A DNA stretch of 36,474 nucleotides from JAWWPG01 sp033850885 (lineage in GTDB: Bacteria; Actinomycetota; Actinomycetes; Propionibacteriales; Nocardioidaceae): contig JAWWPG010000049.1 of the NCBI GenBank assembly GCA_033850885.1, positions 1 to 36,474 of the forward strand, read 5' to 3'. Below the pieces are notes generated by a model. The model was not told the DNA's origin and did no database searches. It saw only the letters and a list, made by a program, of their open reading frames with translations. Positions 6,914-14,895 of the stretch are shown piece by piece. A program made the translations under genes and the position numbers. Position 1 is the first letter of the stretch, and the number at the start of each line of letters is the position of its first letter.

Positions 6914-8566
6914 ATGCGACGATTCTTTATCCCGGCCGGTGCCGTTCTCGTGACGGTGGTGGGTGCATTGTCTGGCCCAGCGACGGTGGGTTCGACAGCG
7001 GCCGCGGCCCCGTCAAGCACGCCGCGCTGGGTCACGCATATCAAGCATTTCCCGGGCGGCATCTCGAACGGCGTCCGCGCCATGTATGCAGCGGGGAGTC
7101 GGGGGGCCGCGTCGCATGGCCGACTGGTCGCGCAGACCGAGGCTGGCGGCTTCGTGGCGGCTCCCCTCGGCCGGGGCTCGAATGTGCAGATGAACAGCGA
7201 CAGCAATCCACCGCTGCCGCAGAATGAGACGGCGGTCGCCTACAAGATCGGTCATCCAATGGTTGCGGTGGCCGCGGCCAACGACTACGTCTCGGGTGGA
7301 GTCGTTGTCATGCGGACGCAGGACGGTGGTCGGCACTGGGCAAGTACGCGTATCACCCCGGAGTTCCGAGGGACTGGTGACTTCTGCAACGGCGGTGACC
7401 CCGGCGTCGCGTACAGCCGGCGGGACAGCGCTTTTTATGTGTCGCAGCTGTGCTTCTTCCGAGCGCTGCCGTTCTCCGAGGTCCAGGTCTACAAGTCCGT
7501 GAACAACGGCAAGACATGGACACCAGGCTTGCAGGCGGCCCGTGCCGCCGGCAATTTCAATTACAACACCCGCACCGTCAACCCGGCGGTCTTCGAAGAC
7601 AAATCGCTGATCACGGTCGACAACACCCCGACCAGCCCGCACTATGGGCGGGTGTACGTCACCTACACGAAGTTCCACATCACGCGGAGCGGGTTCAGTG
7701 ACTACTGTCCGATCCAGCTCTCCTACACTGATGACATTCCGACGTCCAACCCGGCGTTGAGCACCTGGGCGCACACAGCAGTCCAGCCGGACAACCCCGG
7801 CGGCGATGGCACCGGGTCGTCGGCAGACCAGGGAAGCGACCCCGTGGTGCAGCGGAACGGCGCGCTCGACATCGGATTCAGCTCGGAAGACTGCAACGAC
7901 GGCTACGATCCGCACCTGCTGTTCCAGAGGTCCACCGACGGTGGGCAAAGCTTCCTGCAGCACGCCGTGCAGATCGACAAGGCGGGGCAGTACGCCGACT
8001 TCAAGGATGCTGCCAAGGACGACGTCCTACCGCCGACCAACTTCAGGGCCCCGAACTTCACCTCGCTGGCATACAGCCCGCGTACTGGAACCCTGCTGGA
8101 CGTCTACCAGAACAACGTCAACCGGCCAAGGTCTGCCGCTGACATCTCCTACCAGACGTCGTCGGACGGCGGGTTACATTGGTCGAACAGTAAGTTCCTC
8201 TCGACCAACGCCCGTGGCAATCCGGCGCGCAACGACCAGTTCTTCCCCTGGGCGGCATCAGACCGGTCCGGTCGGTTCTCGGTGATCTGGTTCGACCGGC
8301 GCCGCGACCCCGCAAACGTACGGATCAACACGTGGCGGGCAACGTCGACCAACGACGCCGCTAGTTTCAGCAGCGGCAAGATCAGCACCACGGAATGGAA
8401 CCCTAACAGGGGATTCTTCACCAGCGGCGCATTCATCGGGGACTACAACGGGCTGGCTGCCAGCAACAAAGCCGTGTATCCGGTGTGGACCGACGGGCGT
8501 AACGATGCGATCGGTCGGACCGGGATCGGCGAGACCGACATCTTCAGCAACGTCGAGATCCGGTAG
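6914..8566 (+). CDS. Secreted Asp-box (sialidase-like) protein 2
   Basis: A 550-residue exported protein. The ATG at 6914 starts a signal peptide (MRRFFIPAGAVLVTVVGALSG, Ala-rich cleavage zone near residue 32). The mature chain carries repeated Asp-box motifs: TQDGGRHWA, SVNNGKTWT, STDGGQSFL and SSDGGLHWS. It also has a C-terminal propeller-like region with FPWAASDRSGRFSVIWFDRR and GDYNGLAA...VWTDGR, a segment common in uncharacterised bacterial BNR-repeat exoproteins. No signature of a known glycosidase active site was identified. It is the only plus-strand cargo gene in the right half of the element and is divergent from Asp-box protein 1, to which it is only loosely similar. Likely role: extracellular glycan or surface binding or processing (inference). 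Confidence 0.8.
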   Translation: MRRFFIPAGAVLVTVVGALSGPATVGSTAAAAPSSTPRWVTHIKHFPGGISNGVRAMYAAGSRGAASHGRLVAQTEAGGFVAAPLGRGSNVQMNSDSNPPLPQNETAVAYKIGHPMVAVAAANDYVSGGVVVMRTQDGGRHWASTRITPEFRGTGDFCNGGDPGVAYSRRDSAFYVSQLCFFRALPFSEVQVYKSVNNGKTWTPGLQAARAAGNFNYNTRTVNPAVFEDKSLITVDNTPTSPHYGRVYVTYTKFHITRSGFSDYCPIQLSYTDDIPTSNPALSTWAHTAVQPDNPGGDGTGSSADQGSDPVVQRNGALDIGFSSEDCNDGYDPHLLFQRSTDGGQSFLQHAVQIDKAGQYADFKDAAKDDVLPPTNFRAPNFTSLAYSPRTGTLLDVYQNNVNRPRSAADISYQTSSDGGLHWSNSKFLSTNARGNPARNDQFFPWAASDRSGRFSVIWFDRRRDPANVRINTWRATSTNDAASFSSGKISTTEWNPNRGFFTSGAFIGDYNGLAASNKAVYPVWTDGRNDAIGRTGIGETDIFSNVEIR

Positions 8567-8707
8567 CGCTCGATCACTTCGCCGCCACTCCCATCTCTCA
8601 ACTCAGGCCTGGCTGCCGTCGGCCGTCTCAGTCATGTTCATTCGAGGACGTTCGAGGAGGGCCACAAACAGAGCATTCATGCCCAATGACGGGACTGCCC
8701 AGGCTCT

Positions 8708-8717
8708 GGTTGACACC
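8708..8717 (+). repeat. IS3 left terminal inverted repeat
   Basis: GGTTGACACC, matched by its reverse complement at 9957-9966. It contains a TTGACA -35-like hexamer reading inward. It lies 16 bases beyond the orfB stop codon. Confidence 0.75.
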
Positions 8718-8732
8718 GAGGGCGGGTTGTTC

Positions 8733-9635
8733 TCAGGCCGCGGGTGCGGCTGAGTAGATGGTCTCAAACTCGGTCGGGGTGAGTCTGCCGAGGGCGGCTT
8801 GTCTGCGTCGGCGGTGGTAGGTCTTCTCGATCCAGACGACGATCGCGAGGCGTAGCTCTTCGCGGGTCTCCCATCGCCTCTTGTTCAGGACGTTCTTCTG
8901 CAGGAGCGCGAAGAACGACTCCATCGCGGCGTTGTCGCCGCAAGCACCGACCCTGCCCATCGACCCACGCAGTCCCGCGGACTTCAGAGCACTCACGTAC
9001 TTCCGAGACCGGAACTGGCTGCCCCTGTCCGAGTGCACAATCGTCACGATCGGGTCGCGCAGGCTGATCGCGTTGCGCAGCGCCGCGACGGCCAGCTTCG
9101 ACTTCATCCTTGAGTCGATGGAGTAGCCCACGATCTTGTTCGAGTGCAGGTCCTTGACCGCGCACAGGTAGAGCTTGCCTTCGGCGGTGGGGTGCTCGCT
9201 GATATCGGTCAACCACACCGTGTTCGGTGCGTCCGCGGTGAACCGGTGGGTCGTGCGACCGTGCTCGTCGACGGCCGCGAGGAGGTCGTCGTGGACCGGC
9301 GGGCCGGCCTTGCGGTTCAGCCCCCGCTTCTTCGAGTGCACCGACCACAGTCGCTGAGACGAGCACAACCGCCAGACCCTGTTGTCGGAGACCTCGTGGC
9401 CGGCGTCGCGCAGATCATCAGCGATCAGCCGGTACCCGAACTCCGGGTCGTCGGTATGAAGATCGACCGCCGCGTTGGTGAGGTAGGCGTCAGCCAGGTC
9501 GCGTGCGCAGACCGGGTTCGCGCGCCACTTGTAGAACCCCTGGGTGGAGAAGCCGAGCACCCGGCAGGTCACCGTGACCGGCACCCGGATCGGGGCGTCG
9601 GTCGCGGCCAGTTCGAGGACCAGCGGGTACATCAT
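8733..9635 (-). CDS. IS3-family transposase, OrfB (DDE integrase core)
   Basis: A 300-residue catalytic subunit. An N-terminal HTH_21-like region (GFSTQGFYKW, then the FGYRLIADDL block) precedes the rve core. The DDE triad is visible: D in VWLTDISEH, D in IVHSDRGSQF, and E in NAAMESFF. The C-terminal tail (YHRRRRQAALGRLTPTEFE) is typical of the family. The start ATG overlaps the orfA stop (ATGA, preceded by an A-run). IS3 members normally make an OrfAB fusion by -1 frameshifting; the AAAATGA stretch here could serve for that or for re-initiation. It appears intact. Confidence 0.95.
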   Translation of the reverse strand: MMYPLVLELAATDAPIRVPVTVTCRVLGFSTQGFYKWRANPVCARDLADAYLTNAAVDLHTDDPEFGYRLIADDLRDAGHEVSDNRVWRLCSSQRLWSVHSKKRGLNRKAGPPVHDDLLAAVDEHGRTTHRFTADAPNTVWLTDISEHPTAEGKLYLCAVKDLHSNKIVGYSIDSRMKSKLAVAALRNAISLRDPIVTIVHSDRGSQFRSRKYVSALKSAGLRGSMGRVGACGDNAAMESFFALLQKNVLNKRRWETREELRLAIVVWIEKTYHRRRRQAALGRLTPTEFETIYSAAPAA

Positions 9636-9916
9636 TTTGGGTTGATGTCGCGCGAGAGGTACGCGACCGCGCGTCGCATCACCTCGGCCTCCTGCTCGAG
9701 CAGACGGATCCGCTTCTTGGCCTCACGCAGCTCGGCGGCCTCCGCAGCGGTCGGGCCAGGGCGGGCACCGTCCTCGACATCGGCCTTCTTCATCCAGCCG
9801 TGCAGGCAACCTTCGGAGATCCCGAAGTCCTTCGCGATCTGGTTCAACGGAACCTCGCCCTTGCGGGCCACAGCCACGACATCGTTGCGGAACTCCTTGG
9901 GGTAGGGCTTCGGCAT
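9632..9916 (-). CDS. IS3-family transposase, OrfA (HTH)
   Basis: A 94-residue DNA-binding subunit. A homeodomain-like HTH (YPKEFRNDVVAVARKGEVPLNQIAKDFGIS...LHGWMKKADVEDG) binds the terminal repeats. It is followed by a leucine-zipper-like coiled coil (ELREAKKRIRLLEQEAEVMRRAVAYL). Start ATG at 9916, 41 bases inside the right inverted repeat. It ends in a four-base overlap with orfB. Confidence 0.93.
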   Translation of the reverse strand: MPKPYPKEFRNDVVAVARKGEVPLNQIAKDFGISEGCLHGWMKKADVEDGARPGPTAAEAAELREAKKRIRLLEQEAEVMRRAVAYLSRDINPK

Positions 9917-9956
9917 GACACTGATCCTTCCAGCGAGGACGGATCCTCACGGGTCA

Positions 9957-9966
9957 GGTGTCAACC
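9957..9966 (-). repeat. IS3 right terminal inverted repeat
   Basis: The reverse complement of 8708-8717. On the minus strand its TTGACA hexamer points toward orfA and may contribute to the transposase promoter. Confidence 0.75.
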
Positions 9967-10051
9967 GATCCCTGGGCATTCCCGACCTCCCTCGAGAGGC
10001 ACCGACGGCAGGTCCCCGACTTGGAAGCCGGATGCACTCCCCGCCGCTGTG

Positions 10052-10070
10052 TGGGCCACTCTTGGGCCAC
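10052..10070 (+). promoter_or_regulatory. Right candidate integrase arm-type sites
   Basis: Two direct copies of TGGGCCACT begin at 10052 and 10063, 11 bp apart, about 85 bp inside attR. They match the pair at 1042/1053 in sequence, spacing and orientation. In the circular form the two pairs would flank the attP core. The assignment rests on symmetry of position. Confidence 0.55.
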
Positions 10071-10154
10071 TCATCGAGGTCGTTGAGGGCCAGCTGAGTG
10101 CCTCATAGTCTGCGATTTGAGGCAGGATGGCGCGCTCTGGACGCGCATTGCGGC

Positions 10155-10220
10155 GCTTCCCAAGCTGACAGTGCGAGTTCGATTCTCGTCACCCGCTCCG
10201 AGCTATTTCGCCAGGTCAGA
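10155..10220 (+). repeat. attR: right copy of attachment repeat, with tRNA-Gly 3' fragment
   Basis: An exact duplicate of 925-990. It includes the 3' 43 bases of tRNA-Gly without the D arm or 5' acceptor strand, so it is not a functional tRNA. The sequence to the right of it resumes chromosomal genes. Confidence 0.93.
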
Positions 10221-10249
10221 TCTCCAGGTTCCAGTCCGGGCCTGCGGGT

Positions 10250-10375
10250 TCAGGCGGGTGTGTTGCGCAGGAAGGAGAGGACGGCCAGGACTCGGCGGTG
10301 GTCGTCCGCGGACTCCGGGGGCGTGAGCTTGGCGAAGATGCTGGCAATGTGGGTCTCCACCGCCCCGAGCAACTG
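10250..10375 (-). pseudogene. C-terminal remnant of a LuxR-type response regulator
   Basis: The minus-strand frame ending at the TGA at 10250-10252 reads VETHIASIFAKL, then DDHRRVLAVLSFLRN (two pieces). This is the end of the NarL/LuxR helix-turn-helix domain found in actinobacterial regulators (canonical 'RAVETHIASIFAKLGL...DDHRRVLAVLAYL'). Similarity stops upstream at about 10370, where there is no start codon or receiver domain. Only about 40 residues are left. It lies 30 bases outside attR. Confidence 0.75.
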
Positions 10376-10507
10376 ATACGCCTCAGTCACTCCAGTCGGT
10401 CATCACCCATGTGAAGCAGGATGCGGTCGTAGCCGGCTTGAGCTCCGGCGATATTCGAGTATTGAACCGCTACCTGGTGACGGTCGGTTCCGGATCAGAG
10501 GCCTCCG

Positions 10508-10527
10508 TTGGTCTGGTCAAAGACCAA
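10508..10527 (-). terminator. Hairpin over the NTF2-gene stop codon
   Basis: A 7-bp inverted repeat (TTGGTCT / AGACCAA) with a 6-base loop covers the stop codon of the neighbouring gene. It could act as a weak terminator, but no T-tract follows, so this is tentative. Confidence 0.3.
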
Positions 10528-10987
10528 GATCAGTCAAACCCGGGTGGTCGATCGGACGCGGCCCCGGCGCCTCCCAACGATACTTGCGCTCTGACTCCTG
10601 GATCGGTAGGTCGTTGATGCTGGCGTGACGCCAACGCATGAGTCCGTTCGAGTCGAACTGCCAGTTCTCGTTTCCGTAGGACCTGAACCAGGCACCGCTT
10701 CTGTCATGCGACTCGTAGGCGAACCGGACCGCGATTCGATCCTCTCCGAACGCCCACATCTCCTTGATGAGGCGATAGTCGAACTCGCGTTCCCATTTCT
10801 GGGTCAGGAAGGCGACGATCTCGCTACGCCCCTGGATGAAGGTGGAGCGGTTGCGCCACCAGCTGTCTTCGCTGTACGCCAGCGCTACTCGACTCGGGTC
10901 GCGTGAGTTCCAGGCGTCCTCGGCGGCGCACACCTTCGCCGCGGCATCCTCTCGGCTGAACGGAGGAACTGGTGGCCTGCTGGTCAT
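10517..10987 (-). CDS. NTF2-like (DUF1348) family protein
   Basis: A 156-residue cytoplasmic protein of the DUF1348/SnoaL-like NTF2 superfamily. The whole length follows the family pattern: RPPVPPFSREDAAAKVCAAEDAWNSRDP, WRNRSTFIQGR, FLTQKWERE, FDYRLIKEMWAF, RIAVRFAYESHD, WFRSYGNENWQFD, SINDLPIQESERKYRW and DHPGLTDLGL. Family function is not known in detail; cone-shaped alpha+beta barrels of this type bind small ligands. The ATG at 10987 is preferred over one six codons upstream because GAGGAGG sits 6 bases before it. Divergent from the TauE gene. Confidence 0.88.
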   Translation of the reverse strand: MTSRPPVPPFSREDAAAKVCAAEDAWNSRDPSRVALAYSEDSWWRNRSTFIQGRSEIVAFLTQKWEREFDYRLIKEMWAFGEDRIAVRFAYESHDRSGAWFRSYGNENWQFDSNGLMRWRHASINDLPIQESERKYRWEAPGPRPIDHPGLTDLGL

Positions 10988-11106
10988 GACAACCTCCTCG
11001 TGCACTGCTGTGCCGTCGACCGTACCCGGCCTCCTGCCCTAGGTTTGCGAACGGCGGGCCCAATAGGTCCCGCCAGGAGGCTGAACTGTCTACCCTGACT
11101 GAGAAC

Positions 11107-11838
11107 GTGAATGGCCCAGGCGTGCTGGCGCTGGTCGTGGGTATAGTCGCGTTCGCGGCGACGATCCAGCTCGCCACGGGGTTTGGCTTCGCCTTGGTAT
11201 GTGTGCCTCTGCTTGTCCTGTTCATCGACCCCCACGTCGCCGTCGTGATCGCGCTCCAGATCGGCATGATCGGGGCGCTCTACCAGGCGGTGGAAGGCCG
11301 CCGTCACATCAACCGGGGTGTCGTAGCCAGGCTGACGGCCGCCGCGCTCTTCGGCCTACCCCTGGGCTTGTGGGTGTATGCCCATAGCAGCCCTGAACTG
11401 CTCAAGATCCTCATCGGCGTGGTCATCTTGGCCACTGTCGCCCTCCTGGTTCGCGGAGTGAGCATCAACCGGTCCTCGCCGCCGGTAGACATCATCGCTG
11501 GGCTCATCACCGGTTTCCTCACCACGTCCACCGGAACGAGCGGCCCGCCGATCGTTACCATTCTCCAGGCTCGCCGGGTGACGCCCCTGGTGTTTCGCGC
11601 CACCACAAGCACCGTCTTCTGTGTCCTCGATGCTGCCTCGATCGTCGCCTTCGCCGCAACCGGCCGCCTCCCCTGGTCGGTCATGCTCACCACGCTTGGC
11701 ACTCTTCCCGCCATGGGCCTCGGTGCTTGGATCGGGGTGAAGGTCCGTCCACTGCTCACTCCTAGGGCCTTCAGATTCGTCGTGCTGCTACTCCTTGCCT
11801 GGTCCGGAGTCGCAGCTATCCTCACCGCATTGGTGTGA
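11107..11838 (+). CDS. TauE/SafE-family membrane permease
   Basis: A 243-residue integral membrane protein with about eight hydrophobic segments in two repeated halves, as in the TauE/SafE (TSUP) family. Motifs include the N-terminal 'GFGFALVCVPLLVLFIDPHVAVVI' helix and the second-half 'GLITGFLTTSTGTSGPPIVTILQ' glycine-rich helix. Family members move sulfite, sulfonates or other organic anions; the substrate here cannot be told. Start is GTG at 11107 (family-like MNGPG...LVVGIVAFAA). It has no obvious sulfur genes beside it. Confidence 0.88.
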   Translation: MNGPGVLALVVGIVAFAATIQLATGFGFALVCVPLLVLFIDPHVAVVIALQIGMIGALYQAVEGRRHINRGVVARLTAAALFGLPLGLWVYAHSSPELLKILIGVVILATVALLVRGVSINRSSPPVDIIAGLITGFLTTSTGTSGPPIVTILQARRVTPLVFRATTSTVFCVLDAASIVAFAATGRLPWSVMLTTLGTLPAMGLGAWIGVKVRPLLTPRAFRFVVLLLLAWSGVAAILTALV

Positions 11839-11919
11839 GTCAGAAACGGTGGATCGAACGGTGTTGCGGCCGGCAGCTGAGGTCGGCGGTCCGAGGCGCA
11901 GGCAAAGACGGCGCGCGTC

Positions 11920-14157
11920 TCAGGCCGCGACCTGGAGCCGCCGGACGGCGTCGAGGTAGTCCCCCGTCCAGATCATCCGGGCGGCGGTATCGGTGAAGCA
12001 CCCATCCGCCCCCACCAGGTTCGGCCGCAATGCATCCACGAGCCGCTCGTCCAAGAGGTCGTCGGGCGCGAGCGGCTCAGGCCGCGCGCCTGCCCCGACG
12101 AGACTTGCCGCGAGAGCGTCGTACCACCTGACGACGAGCGTCGTGCTGCGCAGCAGCTCGTCCCTCGCCGCAGCGCGATCTGCCCCGGCGTGATCGGCAT
12201 CGCGTTGCCACAGATCGAGTACGGCGTCTGCGGCCAGGCGGAGACGACCGACTCCGTTGACGAGTCCGGTCACGTCCGCGAGCGAAGCGGGCTTGGTACC
12301 ACGCTCGGCTAGGTAGTTCCGGAACGCATCATCGAGGCGCCGCGACGAGGCGGCGGCGCGCATCGCGGCTTCGACCGGTGGACCTGCCGCCGGACCTCGC
12401 TGTCCGCCCTCACACGTGAGCATCCCGAAGGCGACGGCGTCGGCCAGGTAGCGCGCACTGTCCCGGTACGCGTCGGCGACGCTCCGGCCGAGGGCGGCGG
12501 TCGCGCCCCGCGGCCAGAACAGGAGACCCACCAGGAGGCTCACAGCACAACCAAGGGCGACGTCCTCGACCCGAAGCAGCCCAACGCTCCAGCCGGTTGG
12601 CGCGATGATGTTGAACAGGACGACCAGGGTGACGGTGAACCCGGCCTGCCCGGCCGCGAACGAGATCGAAGCCGGGATGGCACCGGCGAGCAGGATCGCC
12701 AACGGGAGCAGGCACCAGAGAACGGCGGTGTTCGTCCCGAGTGGAACCAGGAGCGCGGCTCCGATGACGAACCCGAGTGCCGTGCCGATCAGACCACGGG
12801 CCACGTTCTGGCCGGTGCTCAGCGCATTCGAGCGCAGCACCGAGAGCGCACCGAGTACGACCCAGAACGAGTGCTGCACACCGGAAAGGTTCGCCACCAG
12901 CACCGCCAACCCGAGACCGATCGCTCCGCGCACACTGTTGTGCAGCCAGACCGAGCTCCGCTGGATGTGCGCCGAGGCTCGCTCCTGGGCCGCAGTCAAG
13001 GTACTGGCCACCCCCTTGGGCTGGCGCCCTAGCAACCGATCCCGCCAGCTTCGCCGCTCGGCGGCAGCCGCGAGCTCGATGTTGTTCGCGATCTGCGAGA
13101 CGACATACGCGAGCTCCTGTGCTCGAAACGTCGGGTTGAGGGCGGAGACGACCTCGCCGACCAACGGGTCGAGGGAAGGCGGGTCGGAGCGGCTATTGAC
13201 AGAAGCGGCTCCGGCAGGATCCTTCTCCATCTCGGACAGCGCGTCGCGGAGTACCACAACGGACTCGTACAGGTCGTGCTGTGGTCCGCCGGTGACCGCA
13301 AGCAGGTCCGCTCCACGTTCGAGCACGGAAGCAGCGGCAACCTTCACCTCGCACGCGGTCCGGTTGACGGAGCTCGGCGGGTGACGCGGCCCGGACCGAA
13401 CCACGGCGCCGAGCCAGTCCAGCTCGTCGACGAGTCGCACCACTGTCCGGGTCGCCGTCGTCAGGCCGGTCGGTCGGTACGGCGTCGCGAGGAACGCCTG
13501 GCGCAGCAATCGCACGGCCCGGTCGGCTTCCTCGCCCACGCGGTGGTGCTCGGCCTCCGAAGGGGCATCCTGGCCCCCGATCACGCGGGCGACGTCGGAA
13601 CGCAGCCGCACGGCAAGAGCCCGGCACGCCGTGGTTGCCGGTCCTCTGAGCGGGTCCCGGTTGGGGGCCGGCCACATCACGGCGATCGCGAACAGCGAGG
13701 CAGCTGACGCCAAGCCCCAACCGGCCAGTCGGTCCGGGATCTCGGAGACCGGCCCGGACAACGACACAGGCAAGACGAACGACAGCAGGAGCGCCGGCGT
13801 AGCCGTGGCCAGGACCGAGCTGACCACACCTGCGAAGAGCACGGCGAACGCGACGGCCGTCATCGCCCCGGCGGCGAGCCACGACGTACCCGACGCCAGG
13901 GTCCCTACGCACACGAACACGCCGCCGACGATCGCCAACGAAACCTGTGCCTGAAGTCGATCGCGCATCGGCCCGGAGAAGTCGACGAGCAGCAGCATTG
14001 CGAACGAGCCGAAGGCGGCGAAGGTCGCCACCTCCGGGTTTCCCATGATCTTGTCGCCCAGGGCGAACATGGCGGGCATGACGATGGCGGCCCGCGACGC
14101 GCGGCGCAGAGCCGCCAGGTCGCGGTCGTACCTGCTCAGCCACCGCAGAAGACGCAC
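11920..14157 (-). CDS. FUSC-family aromatic-acid-exporter-like membrane protein
   Basis: A 745-residue protein with the two-part FUSC layout. It has an N-terminal bundle of about six helices (residues about 20-165), a long cytoplasmic segment with helical/acidic stretches (about 170-390), and a second bundle of about six helices (about 400-560) with the FUSC signature 'GLAVLVANLSGVQHSFWVVLGALSVLR' and 'ARGLIGTALGFVIGA' (cited as fragments). A cytosolic C-terminal tail follows. Related to YccS/AaeB-type proteins thought to export aromatic acids or adjust envelope composition. The start is a GTG at 14157. It stands alone, convergent with TauE. Confidence 0.85.
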   Translation of the reverse strand: MRLLRWLSRYDRDLAALRRASRAAIVMPAMFALGDKIMGNPEVATFAAFGSFAMLLLVDFSGPMRDRLQAQVSLAIVGGVFVCVGTLASGTSWLAAGAMTAVAFAVLFAGVVSSVLATATPALLLSFVLPVSLSGPVSEIPDRLAGWGLASAASLFAIAVMWPAPNRDPLRGPATTACRALAVRLRSDVARVIGGQDAPSEAEHHRVGEEADRAVRLLRQAFLATPYRPTGLTTATRTVVRLVDELDWLGAVVRSGPRHPPSSVNRTACEVKVAAASVLERGADLLAVTGGPQHDLYESVVVLRDALSEMEKDPAGAASVNSRSDPPSLDPLVGEVVSALNPTFRAQELAYVVSQIANNIELAAAAERRSWRDRLLGRQPKGVASTLTAAQERASAHIQRSSVWLHNSVRGAIGLGLAVLVANLSGVQHSFWVVLGALSVLRSNALSTGQNVARGLIGTALGFVIGAALLVPLGTNTAVLWCLLPLAILLAGAIPASISFAAGQAGFTVTLVVLFNIIAPTGWSVGLLRVEDVALGCAVSLLVGLLFWPRGATAALGRSVADAYRDSARYLADAVAFGMLTCEGGQRGPAAGPPVEAAMRAAASSRRLDDAFRNYLAERGTKPASLADVTGLVNGVGRLRLAADAVLDLWQRDADHAGADRAAARDELLRSTTLVVRWYDALAASLVGAGARPEPLAPDDLLDERLVDALRPNLVGADGCFTDTAARMIWTGDYLDAVRRLQVAA

Positions 14158-14394
14158 GAGGTCAGGGTCTCATCCGGGCAGATCAGCGCCACCAGAACGG
14201 TGCCCCCGGCGGCGGCCGAGCGCCGTAGCGCGCGGTCCGAGTCAACGCCGTTGGCGGTGAACCGTCCGATGCGCCCACCACCCGGCCGCGTGACCGAACG
14301 TCGGAACTTTGGCAAGATGGGCTGGGCATCGAACGATGAGTTTTCCGGGGCGGCGAGTCATAAGTGGCGTCATCAACTACTCAGGAGGTGCACG

Positions 14395-14784
14395 ATGCCG
14401 GACACCGCTACTCGGATCCGCGGGATCAGCCTGGTGATGGTCCCTACCACGGATCAGGACCGCGCAATCGCGTTCTACGAAGCCCTCGGCTTCGAAAAGC
14501 GAGCCGACATGACTTTTGGTGACGGCGAGTACCACTGGGTGGAGGTCTATCCGCCGGAGGGGACGACCGGGATCGCGCTGGCGCCCCCGCCGGGCGGCGA
14601 GGTCACGCCAACGCAGACCGGAATCACCCTTACGACTGACGACATCGACGCTACGCACGCCGAACTTCAGGCGCACGGGGTCGACGTCGACGCCGCAGTG
14701 TCACGAGTGGGCGACCCGGTGCCACCAATGTTCTGGTTCCGCGACCCCACGGGGCACACGCTGCTAGTGGTCCAACAACCCTGA
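14395..14784 (+). CDS. VOC-superfamily (glyoxalase/bleomycin-resistance-like) protein
   Basis: A 129-residue single VOC module with paired beta-alpha-beta-beta-beta units: ISLVMVPTTDQDRAIAFYEALGF near the start and FRDPTGHTLLVVQQP at the end. This architecture matches small glyoxalase-fold proteins that bind metal and a small substrate. The first-half metal ligand is not clear, so the reaction is left open. An excellent ribosome site (AGGAGGTG, 14383-14390) four bases before the ATG at 14395 decides the start; an in-frame upstream extension to 14200 lacks support. Confidence 0.88.
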   Translation: MPDTATRIRGISLVMVPTTDQDRAIAFYEALGFEKRADMTFGDGEYHWVEVYPPEGTTGIALAPPPGGEVTPTQTGITLTTDDIDATHAELQAHGVDVDAAVSRVGDPVPPMFWFRDPTGHTLLVVQQP

Positions 14785-14895
14785 GCGCCGGCGGACGACG
14801 TTGGCCTGACATAGCTCGAACGGGGCAGAGCCGAGTCCTCCTCGCGGGGGTGGTTGGTCAGACGCGGACCGCCACCGGGTGGCAGGATGCTGCCT

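Larger units (their letters stand above)
8708..9966 (-). mobile_element. IS3-family insertion sequence
   Basis: An intact two-gene IS3-type element of about 1.26 kb. It has the orfA/orfB arrangement on the minus strand and terminal inverted repeats GGTTGACACC at 8708-8717 and its complement at 9957-9966. I cannot see a clear 3-4 bp target duplication at these ends, so the exact boundary may be off by a base or two, or the flanks have changed. It is inserted between Asp-box gene 2 and the right-hand arm sites of the integrated element. Confidence 0.85.
925..10220. mobile_element. Integrated element at tRNA-Gly (attL to attR)
   Basis: The segment is bounded by a 66-bp exact direct repeat made of the tRNA-Gly 3' part and 23 bases beyond it. 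A tyrosine integrase lies immediately inside the left copy, as is standard for tRNA-targeting integrative elements; mycobacteriophage L5, for example, uses a tRNA-Gly gene. Payload from left to right: int, an xis-like gene, an uncertain 1.4-kb stretch, a lipoprotein, a DUF1232 protein, a broken CDF transporter, two secreted Asp-box proteins and an IS3-family element. No replication, capsid or conjugation genes are visible. It is therefore either a minimal or decayed integrative element, or one mobilised in trans. Boundaries are exact to within the repeat. Confidence 0.88.

Noticed and set aside
5028..8566. Functional sialidase genes
   Set aside because: Asp-boxes alone do not prove sialidase; the Arg triad and RIP motif were not seen.
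10155..10197. Second tRNA-Gly gene
   Set aside because: Only the 3' part is present; the D arm and 5' acceptor strand are absent, so it is the attR copy.
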